Of a DNA stretch of 5,433 nt, positions 1 through 5,433 are shown piece after piece (position 1 is the first letter of the stretch; the number at the start of each line of letters is the position of its first letter). The notes beneath the pieces were generated by a model that saw nothing but the letters and a program-made list of their open reading frames with translations, was not told where the DNA came from and searched no databases. Origin of the DNA: Bacteroidales bacterium. GTDB lineage: Bacteria; Bacteroidota; Bacteroidia; Bacteroidales; WRGA01. Where the stretch lies: the NCBI GenBank assembly GCA_031279795.1, contig JAITHZ010000261.1, positions 1 to 5,433 on the forward strand, written 5' to 3'. Position numbers and translations under genes: made by a program.

Positions 1-1
1 C

Positions 2-820
2 GACAGGACACTGTTCCCGCATCCATTCACAGCCATTGCCGGCGTTGCAAATATAGGCAACGACGCTAACTGGTGCGGACATCATTTTGCGCAGGCTAAC
101 TGGTATGCCTTCGGACGGCTGGCATGGAACAACCGCTTGACGCCTGACGAAATTGCCAATGAATGGATTCGTCTTACGTTTTCGCACGATGCAGGCTTTG
201 TTGACCCTGTGAGAAAAATCATGACAGAATCGTACGAGACTGCGGTGAATTATATGATGCCACTTGGATTGCATCACATTTTCGCGTGGGGGCACCATTA
301 CGGGCCAGAGCCATGGACTAACATTCCTGGAGCGCGTCCCGACTGGTTGCCATCGTATTACCATCAGGCCGACAGTCTCGGACTGGGATTCGATCGCACC
401 GAAACCGGCAGCAATGCCGTAGCACAGTATTATTCGCCTTTAAAGGAAATATTTGGCGATTTGTCTGTCTGCCCCGAAAAATACTGGCTCTGGTTTCACC
501 ACGTCCCATGGAAATACAAAATGAAAAGCGGACGTATCTTCTGGGACGAATTGTGCATAAAATACGATTCCGGTGTACAGCAAGTACGTGAATTTCAAAA
601 AGTTTGGGACAAAATGGAACAATATACTGATGCGGAACGCTTCACTCACATACAATCTCGGTTAAAGATTCAGGCGCGCGACGCAGTGTGGTGGAAAGAC
701 GCTTGCCTGCTCTATTTTCAAATTTTTTCGCAACTCCCTGTTCCTTACGATATTGAACGACCTGTACATGATTTGGACGCACTGATGAAAATAAAATTAG
801 ACATGAAACACCACAATTAG
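2..820 (+). CDS. aguA: Alpha-glucuronidase, GH67 family (C-terminal part, 5' end outside window)
   Basis: The reading frame is open from the window edge (first whole codon at base 2) to a TAG at 818-820, giving 272 residues with no start in the window. The TTG at 137-139 is an internal leucine codon, not a start. GH67 enzymes remove 4-O-methyl-glucuronic acid, alpha-1,2 linked to the terminal xylose of xylo-oligosaccharides, and so act late in glucuronoxylan degradation. Family-like blocks seen here are the NIGNDANWCGHHFAQANWYA stretch (fragment residues 17-36), the GRLAWN block just after it, and WLWFHHVPW followed by KMKSGR (about 162-176). The fragment matches the end of the central domain plus the helical C-terminal domain, roughly the last 40% of a family member of 650-700 residues. 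The catalytic acid and base residues lie upstream of the window. Location (periplasm or cytoplasm) cannot be judged without the N-terminus. No clear terminator follows the stop. Confidence 0.93.
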   Translation, partial: DRTLFPHPFTAIAGVANIGNDANWCGHHFAQANWYAFGRLAWNNRLTPDEIANEWIRLTFSHDAGFVDPVRKIMTESYETAVNYMMPLGLHHIFAWGHHYGPEPWTNIPGARPDWLPSYYHQADSLGLGFDRTETGSNAVAQYYSPLKEIFGDLSVCPEKYWLWFHHVPWKYKMKSGRIFWDELCIKYDSGVQQVREFQKVWDKMEQYTDAERFTHIQSRLKIQARDAVWWKDACLLYFQIFSQLPVPYDIERPVHDLDALMKIKLDMKHHN

Positions 821-840
821 TAACAAACATTAACTATTGA

Positions 841-868
841 TGTAACCAGCAGCAAAGTATATGTTACA
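841..868. promoter_or_regulatory. Inverted repeat TGTAAC-N16-GTTACA, possible operator
   Basis: Perfect 6-base arms at 841-846 and 863-868 are separated by 16 bases, in the gap between the glucuronidase and the secreted-protein gene. The repeat lies about 30 bases upstream of the proposed -7 box at 899-906, a plausible place for a regulator to bind. The arms are short and cannot be extended with pairing bases on either side, so chance is possible. The regulator, if any, is unknown. Confidence 0.25.
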
Positions 869-898
869 AAAATCATGCGCAAGATACACAAATACCTA

Positions 899-906
899 TA
901 CTTTTG
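899..906 (+). promoter_or_regulatory. Bacteroidetes-type -7 promoter box (TACTTTTG)
   Basis: TACTTTTG is an exact fit to the TAnnTTTG -7 consensus of the Bacteroidetes primary sigma factor. It lies 40 bases before the ATG at 947, giving an expected leader of roughly 30 bases. No good TTTG -33 box is seen at the usual spacing (only a weak ATG-like match near 875-877), which may mean the promoter needs an activator. It suggests the downstream gene can be transcribed apart from the glucuronidase. Confidence 0.55.
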
Positions 907-946
907 CAGCGATATTTTTAATCGTTAATTTTTAATTTACATCAAA

Positions 947-2074
947 ATGAAAAAGATTTTACTTTTAGTTAGTGCACTGTGCTGGAGCGCAAGTATGTTT
1001 TGTGAAAAATACCAACTTGACATTCATAATTTGAATGGTGGTTGGGATTGTGAATTTGATGCTGCTACCGCTACTATTAATTTCAACAATGGAACATGGA
1101 AGGGGAAGGGTTGGTACTTTGGAACTGGAGAGGGAGCTTTTGATGCAACAGCTTATGAGAGGGTAGAAATAAAATTTAATGCTGTTACCTTCAAAGTCCA
1201 AGTCGTTGTAGAGTATGCAGCAGGAGGTCAGACAAAGGTAGAAGCAGAGGCAGGAAAAACTGAATGTATAGCTACCTTTGATGCTGAAAAGAAAAATGCA
1301 ATTGTCCAAATTTATATTCAAAATGCTGAGGAGGGACTGCTTACACTCACCGACGCCTACATTACGGACGGTGCCGACGACCCTGTCAGAAATAATATTG
1401 TAATTGATTTTGAAAATGATGAATTAGGTGCGTTTTATGCGTCTATTCGCGGAGGAAATCCTGCCGAAAATGCCGAAGTTGTTGAAAATCCATTGAAAGC
1501 CGGTGAAAAATCTATCAAATACATTTGCACAAGTTACAGTGGACAAATTATTTTTCCTATGACTCTGCCCAACGGCAAAACTTTGGACGATTATTCCGGT
1601 ATTGCTTTTGATGCGTATGTAGAAGGTACTGGTGATACATACAAAGAAATTGAAATATGTATTGGAGAACAACAATTCAAAAATGGAACATATCCTAAAG
1701 TTGCTGTTGCAGGTAGTTGGACTACAACTACCAGAACATTTGCAGAAATGGCATTTATAGAGCTTAATGCTATCAGTGGAAATTTTGATTTAAGGTTAGG
1801 TTTAAATGATAATCAAATAACTTATTACTTGGATAATATTACCCTGATTGAAAAAGTAGAAACATCTGTTAAGTCGTTACTCGCATCCGATTATTCTCTT
1901 TCTTCAAGCAATGGCACAATCATTATCAATGGAGCAACGACGGAACCAGTAACAGTTTACACAATTGACGGGCGCATTGCAGCCCAATCCATTGGAAATG
2001 CCCGTATACCGGTATCCAATGGTTTATATATTGTGAAACTTGGTGCGAAGGTGCAAAAATTGCTTGTCAAATAA
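947..2074 (+). CDS. Secreted protein with two CBM-like beta-sandwich modules and a T9SS sorting domain
   Basis: This 375-residue protein has no function I can name. Residues 1-19 (MKKILLLVSALCWSASMFC) form a signal peptide; the residue before Cys19 is Phe, so it does not look like a lipoprotein. Residues about 21-141 and 149-303 look like two beta-sandwich modules of the kind seen in carbohydrate-binding modules: each is rich in alternating strands and ends in a comparable strand (LTLTDAYITD and TYYLDNITLIE). Residues about 315-375 match a T9SS type A sorting domain: a VTVYTIDGR strand, then NGLYIVKL and the terminal KVQKLLVK. It is therefore predicted to cross the outer membrane by T9SS and be cell-attached or released. 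No catalytic motif is recognised. Position after a GH67 gene suggests, by inference only, a role in binding plant polysaccharide. The ATG sits in an AT-rich leader without a Shine-Dalgarno sequence, and is chosen because the signal peptide begins there. Confidence 0.88.
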   Translation: MKKILLLVSALCWSASMFCEKYQLDIHNLNGGWDCEFDAATATINFNNGTWKGKGWYFGTGEGAFDATAYERVEIKFNAVTFKVQVVVEYAAGGQTKVEAEAGKTECIATFDAEKKNAIVQIYIQNAEEGLLTLTDAYITDGADDPVRNNIVIDFENDELGAFYASIRGGNPAENAEVVENPLKAGEKSIKYICTSYSGQIIFPMTLPNGKTLDDYSGIAFDAYVEGTGDTYKEIEICIGEQQFKNGTYPKVAVAGSWTTTTRTFAEMAFIELNAISGNFDLRLGLNDNQITYYLDNITLIEKVETSVKSLLASDYSLSSSNGTIIINGATTEPVTVYTIDGRIAAQSIGNARIPVSNGLYIVKLGAKVQKLLVK

Positions 2075-2078
2075 GATA

Positions 2079-2114
2079 CGATTTTTTTCATAATACGATT
2101 GCGATTTTTTCATA
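2079..2114. repeat. Short imperfect direct repeat, CGATTTTTTTCATA
   Basis: Two near-identical copies, 2079-2092 with seven T's and 2102-2114 with six T's, follow immediately after the stop codon at 2072-2074. They look like a local duplication in the 3' untranslated region, just before the terminator hairpin. The T-runs might help transcript release, but no stable hairpin precedes them. Confidence 0.5.
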
Positions 2115-2126
2115 AGGTAAAAAGGA

Positions 2127-2161
2127 GCAAAAGCTCGGTCACTTCTTGATCGGGCTTTTGT
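2127..2161 (+). terminator. Hairpin terminator after the secreted-protein gene
   Basis: The arms 2127-2141 and 2147-2161 pair over 15 positions, three of them G-U wobbles, around a five-base loop at 2142-2146. The core pairs AAAAGC with GCTTTT. No long U-run follows the stem (only TGATTTG), but the distal arm itself contains GCTTTTG, a common arrangement. It separates the secreted-protein gene from dnaK. Whether it stops transcription fully is uncertain. Confidence 0.65.
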
Positions 2162-2192
2162 GATTTGAAAATAACGACTTTCAATTGCACTC

Positions 2193-2207
2193 ATGTCAAA
2201 TTGGCAT
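2193..2207. promoter_or_regulatory. Near-palindrome ATGTCAAATTGGCAT upstream of dnaK
   Basis: This 15-base element has the symmetric form ATGnCAA-n-TTGnCAT, about 140 bases before the dnaK start and upstream of the weak promoter candidate at 2263-2293. It could be a regulator site. It is not the CIRCE element of HrcA-controlled chaperone genes. Length and symmetry alone do not exclude chance. Confidence 0.2.
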
Positions 2208-2262
2208 CAAATCTGTCATAGAACAATGAAACCGTGCCGATATGACGCTACAAATACTCGTA

Positions 2263-2293
2263 ATTGCTTTGGCACAAAGTTTGTCTATTTTCA
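2263..2293 (+). promoter_or_regulatory. Weak candidate promoter for dnaK
   Basis: ATTG at 2263-2266 and TATTTTCA at 2286-2293 are 19 bases apart, the spacing usual for Bacteroidetes -33 and -7 elements. The -7 match is imperfect (TATTTTCA against TAnnTTTG). A start site near 2300 would give a leader of about 50 bases ahead of the ATG at 2349. No CIRCE operator is present, and no sigma-32-like promoter stands out. Confidence 0.3.
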
Positions 2294-2348
2294 AAAGCAT
2301 AAAAATATGAATCAAAAACTAATTAAAAATAGTAGAAACATTAACATT

Positions 2349-4313
2349 ATGGGAAAAATTATTGGAATAGATTTAGGAACCACAAATTCGTGTGTATCCG
2401 TGATGGAAGGCAACGAACCCATTGTCATTCCCAACAACGAAGGGAAACGCACAACACCTTCAATCGTCGCATTCGTCGAAGGAGGCGAACGGAAAGTTGG
2501 CGACCCAGCCAAACGGCAAGCGATTACGAACCCGAAAAAAACCGTTTTTTCAATAAAACGATTTATGGGTGAAACCTACGACCAGGTACAGAAAGAAATC
2601 TCCCGCGTACCTTACGACGTGACAAGAGGCGACAACAATACGCCGCGAGTGAATATTGATGGACGTTTGTATACGCCGCAGGAAATTTCGGCAATGATTC
2701 TCCAGAAGATGAAAAAAACGGCTGAAGATTATCTTGGACAGGAAGTTACAGAAGCAGTTATCACCGTTCCTGCATATTTCAGCGACGCACAGCGACAGGC
2801 TACAAAAGAAGCCGGCGAAATTGCAGGATTGAACGTTCGCCGTATCGTAAATGAACCGACAGCCGCTTCATTGGCATACGGACTTGACAAAAAAACTCAA
2901 GATTTAAAAATCGCCGTATTCGACCTTGGTGGTGGCACATTTGATATTTCCATTCTGGAACTGGGCGACGGCGTTTTTGAAGTGAAATCGACAAACGGCG
3001 ACACGCACTTGGGAGGTGACGACTTCGACCATGTAATCATCGACTGGCTGGCTGCCGAATTTAAAAAAGAAGAAGGGATTGACCTGCGCCAAGACCCAAT
3101 GGCGCTGCAACGGTTGAAAGAAGCTGCCGAAAAGGCCAAAATCGAATTGTCGAGCACAATCAGTACCGAAATCAATCTGCCGTACATCATGCCCGTAAAC
3201 GGTATTCCGAAACACTTGGTAAAAACGTTAACGCGAGCTCAGTTTGAAAAACTGGCAGACGACTTGATTCAGGCTACAGTTGAGCCATGCCGAAAAGCGC
3301 TGGCCGATGCAGTATTGAACGCTTCTGACATCAGCGAAGTGATTCTGGTAGGAGGCTCTACACGTATTCCTGCTATTCAGGCAGTTGTTGAAAAGTTCTT
3401 TGGCAAAGTTCCCTCAAAGGGCGTAAATCCCGACGAAGTAGTAGCCATTGGAGCAGCTATTCAAGGCGCCGTATTGACGGGCGAAGTAAAAGATGTGCTG
3501 TTGCTCGACGTAACTCCTCTTTCGCTGGGTATTGAGACAATGGGCAGCGTCATGACAAAACTGATTGATGCCAACACTACCATCCCAACGAAGAAATCGG
3601 AAACATTTACTACTGCTGTCGATAGCCAGCCTTCGGTAGAAATTCATGTCTTGCAGGGAGAACGTCCATTGGCAAACCAGAATAAATCAATCGGACGTTT
3701 TCATCTCGACGGAATAGCGCCCGCTCCGCGCGGAGTGCCGCAAATTGAAGTTACGTTCGACATCGACGCAAACGGCATCCTGAATGTATCGGCAAAAGAC
3801 AAAGCCACCGGTAAACAGCAAAGTATCCGCATCGAAGCATCATCGGGCTTGACCGACGCCGAAATCAATCGAATGAAAGAAGAAGCCAAAGCCAATGCCG
3901 ATGCCGACGCCAAAGAAAAAGAACGTATTGACAAGCTGAATCAAGCTGACAGTTTGATTTTCCAAACGGAAAAGCAGCTGAAAGAATTTGGCGACAAAAT
4001 TCCGGCCGACAAAAAAGCTCCGATAGAAGCAGCCTTGTCCAAACTGAAAGATGCACACAAAGCGCAGGACATTACAGCCATTGACGCCGCTACCAATGAA
4101 CTGAACAGCGTTTTCCATGCAGCAAGCCAGGAAATGTACAACGCACAAAACGCACAGGCAGGCGGTACGGGTACAGGCGGTTTCGACCCCACAAACCCAA
4201 CCAATCCCTTCGGCAATGCAGGACCTTTCGGCGGCGGAAATGCTGGAAATCCACAACAACCCCCAAAAAACGAGGGCGGAGTAACGGATGTAGATTTCGA
4301 GGAAGTGAAATAA
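2349..4313 (+). CDS. dnaK: Molecular chaperone DnaK (Hsp70)
   Basis: DnaK is the cytoplasmic ATP-dependent chaperone that, with DnaJ and GrpE, binds exposed hydrophobic segments of proteins and helps folding and stress recovery. The 654-residue length is normal. The ATPase domain (about 1-380) holds IDLGTTNS (7-14), FDLGGGTFDIS (191-201) and VILVGGSTRIP (331-341). The interdomain linker DVLLLDVTPLSLG is at 382-394, the substrate-binding beta domain at about 395-500, and the helical lid to about 600. The tail at 605-640 is rich in Gly, Asn and Pro, and the protein ends VDFEEVK. The frame stays open upstream with ATGs at 2193, 2226 and 2308, but MGKIIGIDLGTTNS is where Bacteroides DnaK begins, so 2349 is preferred. 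No Shine-Dalgarno sequence precedes it. Neither grpE nor dnaJ adjoins it; the gene ends at its own terminator, so it appears monocistronic here. Confidence 0.98.
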   Translation: MGKIIGIDLGTTNSCVSVMEGNEPIVIPNNEGKRTTPSIVAFVEGGERKVGDPAKRQAITNPKKTVFSIKRFMGETYDQVQKEISRVPYDVTRGDNNTPRVNIDGRLYTPQEISAMILQKMKKTAEDYLGQEVTEAVITVPAYFSDAQRQATKEAGEIAGLNVRRIVNEPTAASLAYGLDKKTQDLKIAVFDLGGGTFDISILELGDGVFEVKSTNGDTHLGGDDFDHVIIDWLAAEFKKEEGIDLRQDPMALQRLKEAAEKAKIELSSTISTEINLPYIMPVNGIPKHLVKTLTRAQFEKLADDLIQATVEPCRKALADAVLNASDISEVILVGGSTRIPAIQAVVEKFFGKVPSKGVNPDEVVAIGAAIQGAVLTGEVKDVLLLDVTPLSLGIETMGSVMTKLIDANTTIPTKKSETFTTAVDSQPSVEIHVLQGERPLANQNKSIGRFHLDGIAPAPRGVPQIEVTFDIDANGILNVSAKDKATGKQQSIRIEASSGLTDAEINRMKEEAKANADADAKEKERIDKLNQADSLIFQTEKQLKEFGDKIPADKKAPIEAALSKLKDAHKAQDITAIDAATNELNSVFHAASQEMYNAQNAQAGGTGTGGFDPTNPTNPFGNAGPFGGGNAGNPQQPPKNEGGVTDVDFEEVK

Positions 4314-4345
4314 CGCCCCTCGCAAAGCAAATATTAAAAATAGAT

Positions 4346-4379
4346 AAAAAGGTGTAATCTTTTGGATTACACCTTTTTT
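4346..4379 (+). terminator. Intrinsic terminator of dnaK
   Basis: GGTGTAATC at 4351-4359 pairs perfectly with GGATTACACC at 4364-4373, closing a small T-rich loop. The stem is extended by the A-run at 4346-4350 pairing with the T-run that starts at 4374. Six T's (4374-4379) form the U-tract. The A-run on the left means it could also work for transcripts arriving from the minus strand, for example from the gene at 4968-5198. Confidence 0.93.
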
Positions 4380-4476
4380 ATTGATAGATTTTTCGATTGA
4401 ATTTATTTAAAATTAAAGAAAAAGATATGTAAATGATCTGTAGTGTCTTAATTGTTATTCCTCGTTACCATTACAG

Positions 4477-4728
4477 TTAGAATAATATTAATAGTAAAGA
4501 AAGTAAAGAAATTAAAGAAATAAAATTTTGCAAAATATTATTTGTACTATTAACTGTTTCTACAATTGGAATATCGCTTCCTATATTCTCTGCTGCATTC
4601 TCTAAAAAAATGCCATTACTTTGAGTAGGATTGATACTTAACTGACGTGTTGGCAAAAGTGTAATGCTCACTTGATCTGCATATACACTTACATGCTTAA
4701 GATTGCTAATTTCCTTCCCATGCCGTGT
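4477..4728 (-). other. Open frame of doubtful coding status with hydrophobic tail
   Basis: An 83-codon stretch is open between a TGA at 4729-4731 and a TAA at 4477-4479. It contains no ATG; a GTG at 4669-4671 would give 64 residues. The polar part (for example SVYADQVSITLLPTRQLSI) looks protein-like but matches no family I know. The last 16 or so residues are strongly hydrophobic (ISLISLLSLLLILF) and are written by a 9-base tandem repeat, so the membrane-like tail may be a by-product of repeat expansion in AT-rich DNA. No promoter box is seen upstream. It overlaps the end of the GC-rich remnant at 4706-4888 in another frame and may be decayed sequence. The rest of 4381-4705 holds no supportable gene. 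Confidence 0.2.
4495..4520. repeat. 9-base tandem repeat, TAAAGAAAN, nearly three copies
   Basis: The copies TAAAGAAAG (4495-4503), TAAAGAAAT (4504-4512) and TAAAGAAA (4513-4520) follow each other directly. On the minus strand each full unit reads as three codons for ISL or LSL. It lies in the AT-rich region after dnaK and is probably a slippage product. A perfect 12-base palindrome, ATTTTGCAAAAT, follows at 4525-4536. Confidence 0.6.
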
Positions 4729-4888
4729 TCAGCGCCACTTGACTGCGTCGTTTTCCACCCACAGCTTTGTCGGGCAAGCCGTCGGAGTTCATGTCCATCA
4801 GGCTGAAATCCGTCCCCCTGGTGGTCAGTCCAAAGCCGCCAGAAAAAGAGGAACCGAACCTGCAGGCGATGCCTCCCGTTCGATAATC
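4706..4888 (-). pseudogene. Remnant of an SpvB/RHS-like protein with FG-GAP/VCBS-type calcium loop
   Basis: A 60-residue frame, read on the minus strand between a TGA at 4889-4891 and a TAG at 4706-4708, has no start codon at its upstream end. Its centre, FSLMDMNSDGLPDKAV followed by QVALNTAW, has the DxNxDGxxD calcium-loop pattern and the trailing strand plus LNT seen in FG-GAP/VCBS-like repeats of SpvB/TcdB-type and RHS proteins. It is preceded by a Gly- and Ser-rich stretch (FGSSFSGGFGL). Such proteins run to thousands of residues, so this is a small broken piece. Local GC is about 59% against about 28% in the DNA downstream, which fits transfer or a relic of a different gene. The family call rests on pattern reading only; the ends of the remnant are not sharply defined. 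Confidence 0.5.
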
Positions 4889-4942
4889 TCATTCAGGAAC
4901 AGGATTTGTCTGTTCAACTTTCAGCGTATTAATAAATAATAT

Positions 4943-4966
4943 GCTTATAATAAAGAAATTACAAGC
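4943..4966 (-). terminator. Weak hairpin after the TPR gene
   Basis: Read on the minus strand, GCTTGTAA and TTATAAGC pair over eight positions (one G-U) around an eight-base loop, starting directly after the stop codon at 4968-4970. It is AT-rich and lacks a clean U-run, followed instead by ATATTATTTATTAA. It may contribute to termination, but the evidence is modest. Confidence 0.3.
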
Positions 4967-4967
4967 G

Positions 4968-5198
4968 TTATGCCTTTGATTTCTGAATTTTACTTTTTAG
5001 CTCCTGAACATTTTTATTATCGGAATCTATTGCCAGTATGCACTCACAATATTTATCGGCCATACTGTAATCTGCGGCTTCATAATAAGTTAGCGCCAAC
5101 AATTCCAGATATATTACTTCATTTGGAAATTGATTATGCAATTGATGCAAATATTCCAATATATTATCAATAAAATTCTGACTTTTATCTTTTTTCAT
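4968..5198 (-). CDS. Small protein with a single TPR motif (76 residues)
   Basis: The frame runs from ATG at 5196-5198 to TAA at 4968-4970. Residues about 28-61 fit the tetratricopeptide pattern: Leu31, Leu34, Ala35, Tyr38, Tyr44, Ala47, Cys51 and Ile54 fall at the spacing of TPR positions 4, 7, 8, 11, 17, 20, 24 and 27. Residues about 6-24 form another likely amphipathic helix, and the protein ends in a Lys-rich tail. There is no signal peptide, so it is probably cytoplasmic. One TPR usually mediates protein contacts, so it may act as an adaptor or partner in a larger assembly; the partner is unknown. A good promoter lies directly upstream (5224-5254), with an AT-rich leader of about 20 bases. 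It stands alone on its strand, and it could instead be the surviving end of a longer TPR gene, although the promoter argues against that. Confidence 0.68.
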   Translation of the reverse strand: MKKDKSQNFIDNILEYLHQLHNQFPNEVIYLELLALTYYEAADYSMADKYCECILAIDSDNKNVQELKSKIQKSKA

Positions 5199-5223
5199 AA
5201 ATAATAATGTTATAATTTTGCCA

Positions 5224-5254
5224 CAAAGCTATTTTAAATCAAAAAACAAAACAA
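5224..5254 (-). promoter_or_regulatory. Bacteroidetes -33/-7 promoter for the TPR gene
   Basis: On the minus strand TAGCTTTG (5231-5224) is an exact match to the TAnnTTTG -7 box, and a TTG (5254-5252) sits 20 bases upstream as a -33 element. The ATG at 5198 follows about 25 bases after the -7 box. This is the best promoter in the window and supports the small TPR gene being real. Beyond it, 5255-5433 is AT-rich and shows no gene, hairpin or repeat that I can support. Confidence 0.65.
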
Positions 5255-5433
5255 GAGCTAAGCGTCCATCAAAATGTTTTTAATTTTAAAAAAATACTAA
5301 TCAACTGCCAAAACACCGTTTTTAATAATAAACTATTTCTTGATACTACACAAAGACCGGTACAAAGTGCTATTGAAAAAATATCAGGGTTTTAGATATA
5401 AAGGCGGTATTGTGTTTATGCTATATTTTTTCA

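Noticed and set aside
318..830. Minus-strand frames opposite the alpha-glucuronidase
   Set aside because: They are shadows of the GH67 coding sequence, whose plus-strand reading is clear.
947..1006. Lipoprotein signal for the secreted protein, because of Cys12 and Cys19
   Set aside because: Neither cysteine has a small residue (Gly, Ala or Ser) just before it, so the lipobox is not met; a standard signal peptide fits better.
2165..2348. CIRCE operator (TTAGCACTC-N9-GAGTGCTAA) ahead of dnaK
   Set aside because: Neither half-site is present; the nearby CACTC at 2188-2192 has no partner.
3840..4325. Long minus-strand open frame (161 codons) antisense to the 3' part of dnaK, with others at 2897-3215 and 3941-4330
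   Set aside because: They lie opposite a strongly conserved gene whose codon bias keeps antisense frames open, and their translations match no family pattern and have no promoter.
4703..4939. Plus-strand 78-codon frame across the GC-rich island
   Set aside because: It is antisense to the calcium-loop fragment, has an Arg-, His- and Ser-rich translation without recognisable structure, and the minus strand gives the protein-like reading.
4970..5173. Plus-strand 67-codon frame
   Set aside because: It mirrors the TPR gene on the other strand, which has a better motif and a better promoter.
5384..5433. Possible minus-strand coding stretch KKYSINTIPPLYLKP running to a stop at the window end
   Set aside because: Only about 15 codons are visible, with no start, ribosome site or family signal; it could be chance AT-rich sequence.
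4381..5433. Searched for CRISPR repeats, tRNA or rRNA, and insertion-sequence ends
   Set aside because: No regularly spaced repeats, cloverleaf patterns, transposase motifs or terminal inverted repeats were found by eye.

Overview
The window looks like chromosomal DNA from a member of the Bacteroidota, most likely order Bacteroidales. The DnaK has Bacteroides-type sequence throughout (starts MGKIIGIDLGTTNS, ends VDFEEVK). A secreted protein ends in a type IX secretion (T9SS) sorting domain. The start codons sit in AT-rich leaders without Shine-Dalgarno sequences. Two genes are preceded by good TAnnTTTG -7 boxes, the element used by the Bacteroidetes primary sigma factor. No species can be named from the sequence alone.

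Layout. Bases 2-820 (+) are the last 272 codons of a GH67 alpha-glucuronidase, an enzyme of glucuronoxylan breakdown. Bases 947-2074 (+) encode a secreted 375-residue protein with a signal peptide, two predicted beta-sandwich modules resembling carbohydrate-binding modules, and a T9SS C-terminal domain. It has its own promoter and a hairpin terminator at 2127-2161. Bases 2349-4313 (+) encode the chaperone DnaK (654 residues), closed by a textbook intrinsic terminator at 4346-4379.

The last 1.05 kb is mostly AT-rich and gene-poor. A GC-rich island (about 59% GC over 4721-4880 by hand count, against about 28% over 4501-4660) holds a broken fragment, minus strand 4706-4888, of a protein with a calcium-loop repeat of the FG-GAP/VCBS kind seen in SpvB/RHS-type proteins. 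Next to it, minus strand 4968-5198 encodes a 76-residue single-TPR protein behind a convincing -33/-7 promoter. Bases 5255-5433 hold no gene that can be supported.

How the parts relate. The glucuronidase and the secreted protein could both serve plant polysaccharide use, because they are adjacent and co-directional, but the promoter at 899-906 argues for at least partly separate transcription. DnaK is a housekeeping chaperone and appears functionally unrelated. No complete novel multi-gene system is visible. The points most worth a second look are the uncharacterised secreted protein, the RHS/SpvB-like remnant in its GC island, and the orphan TPR gene.
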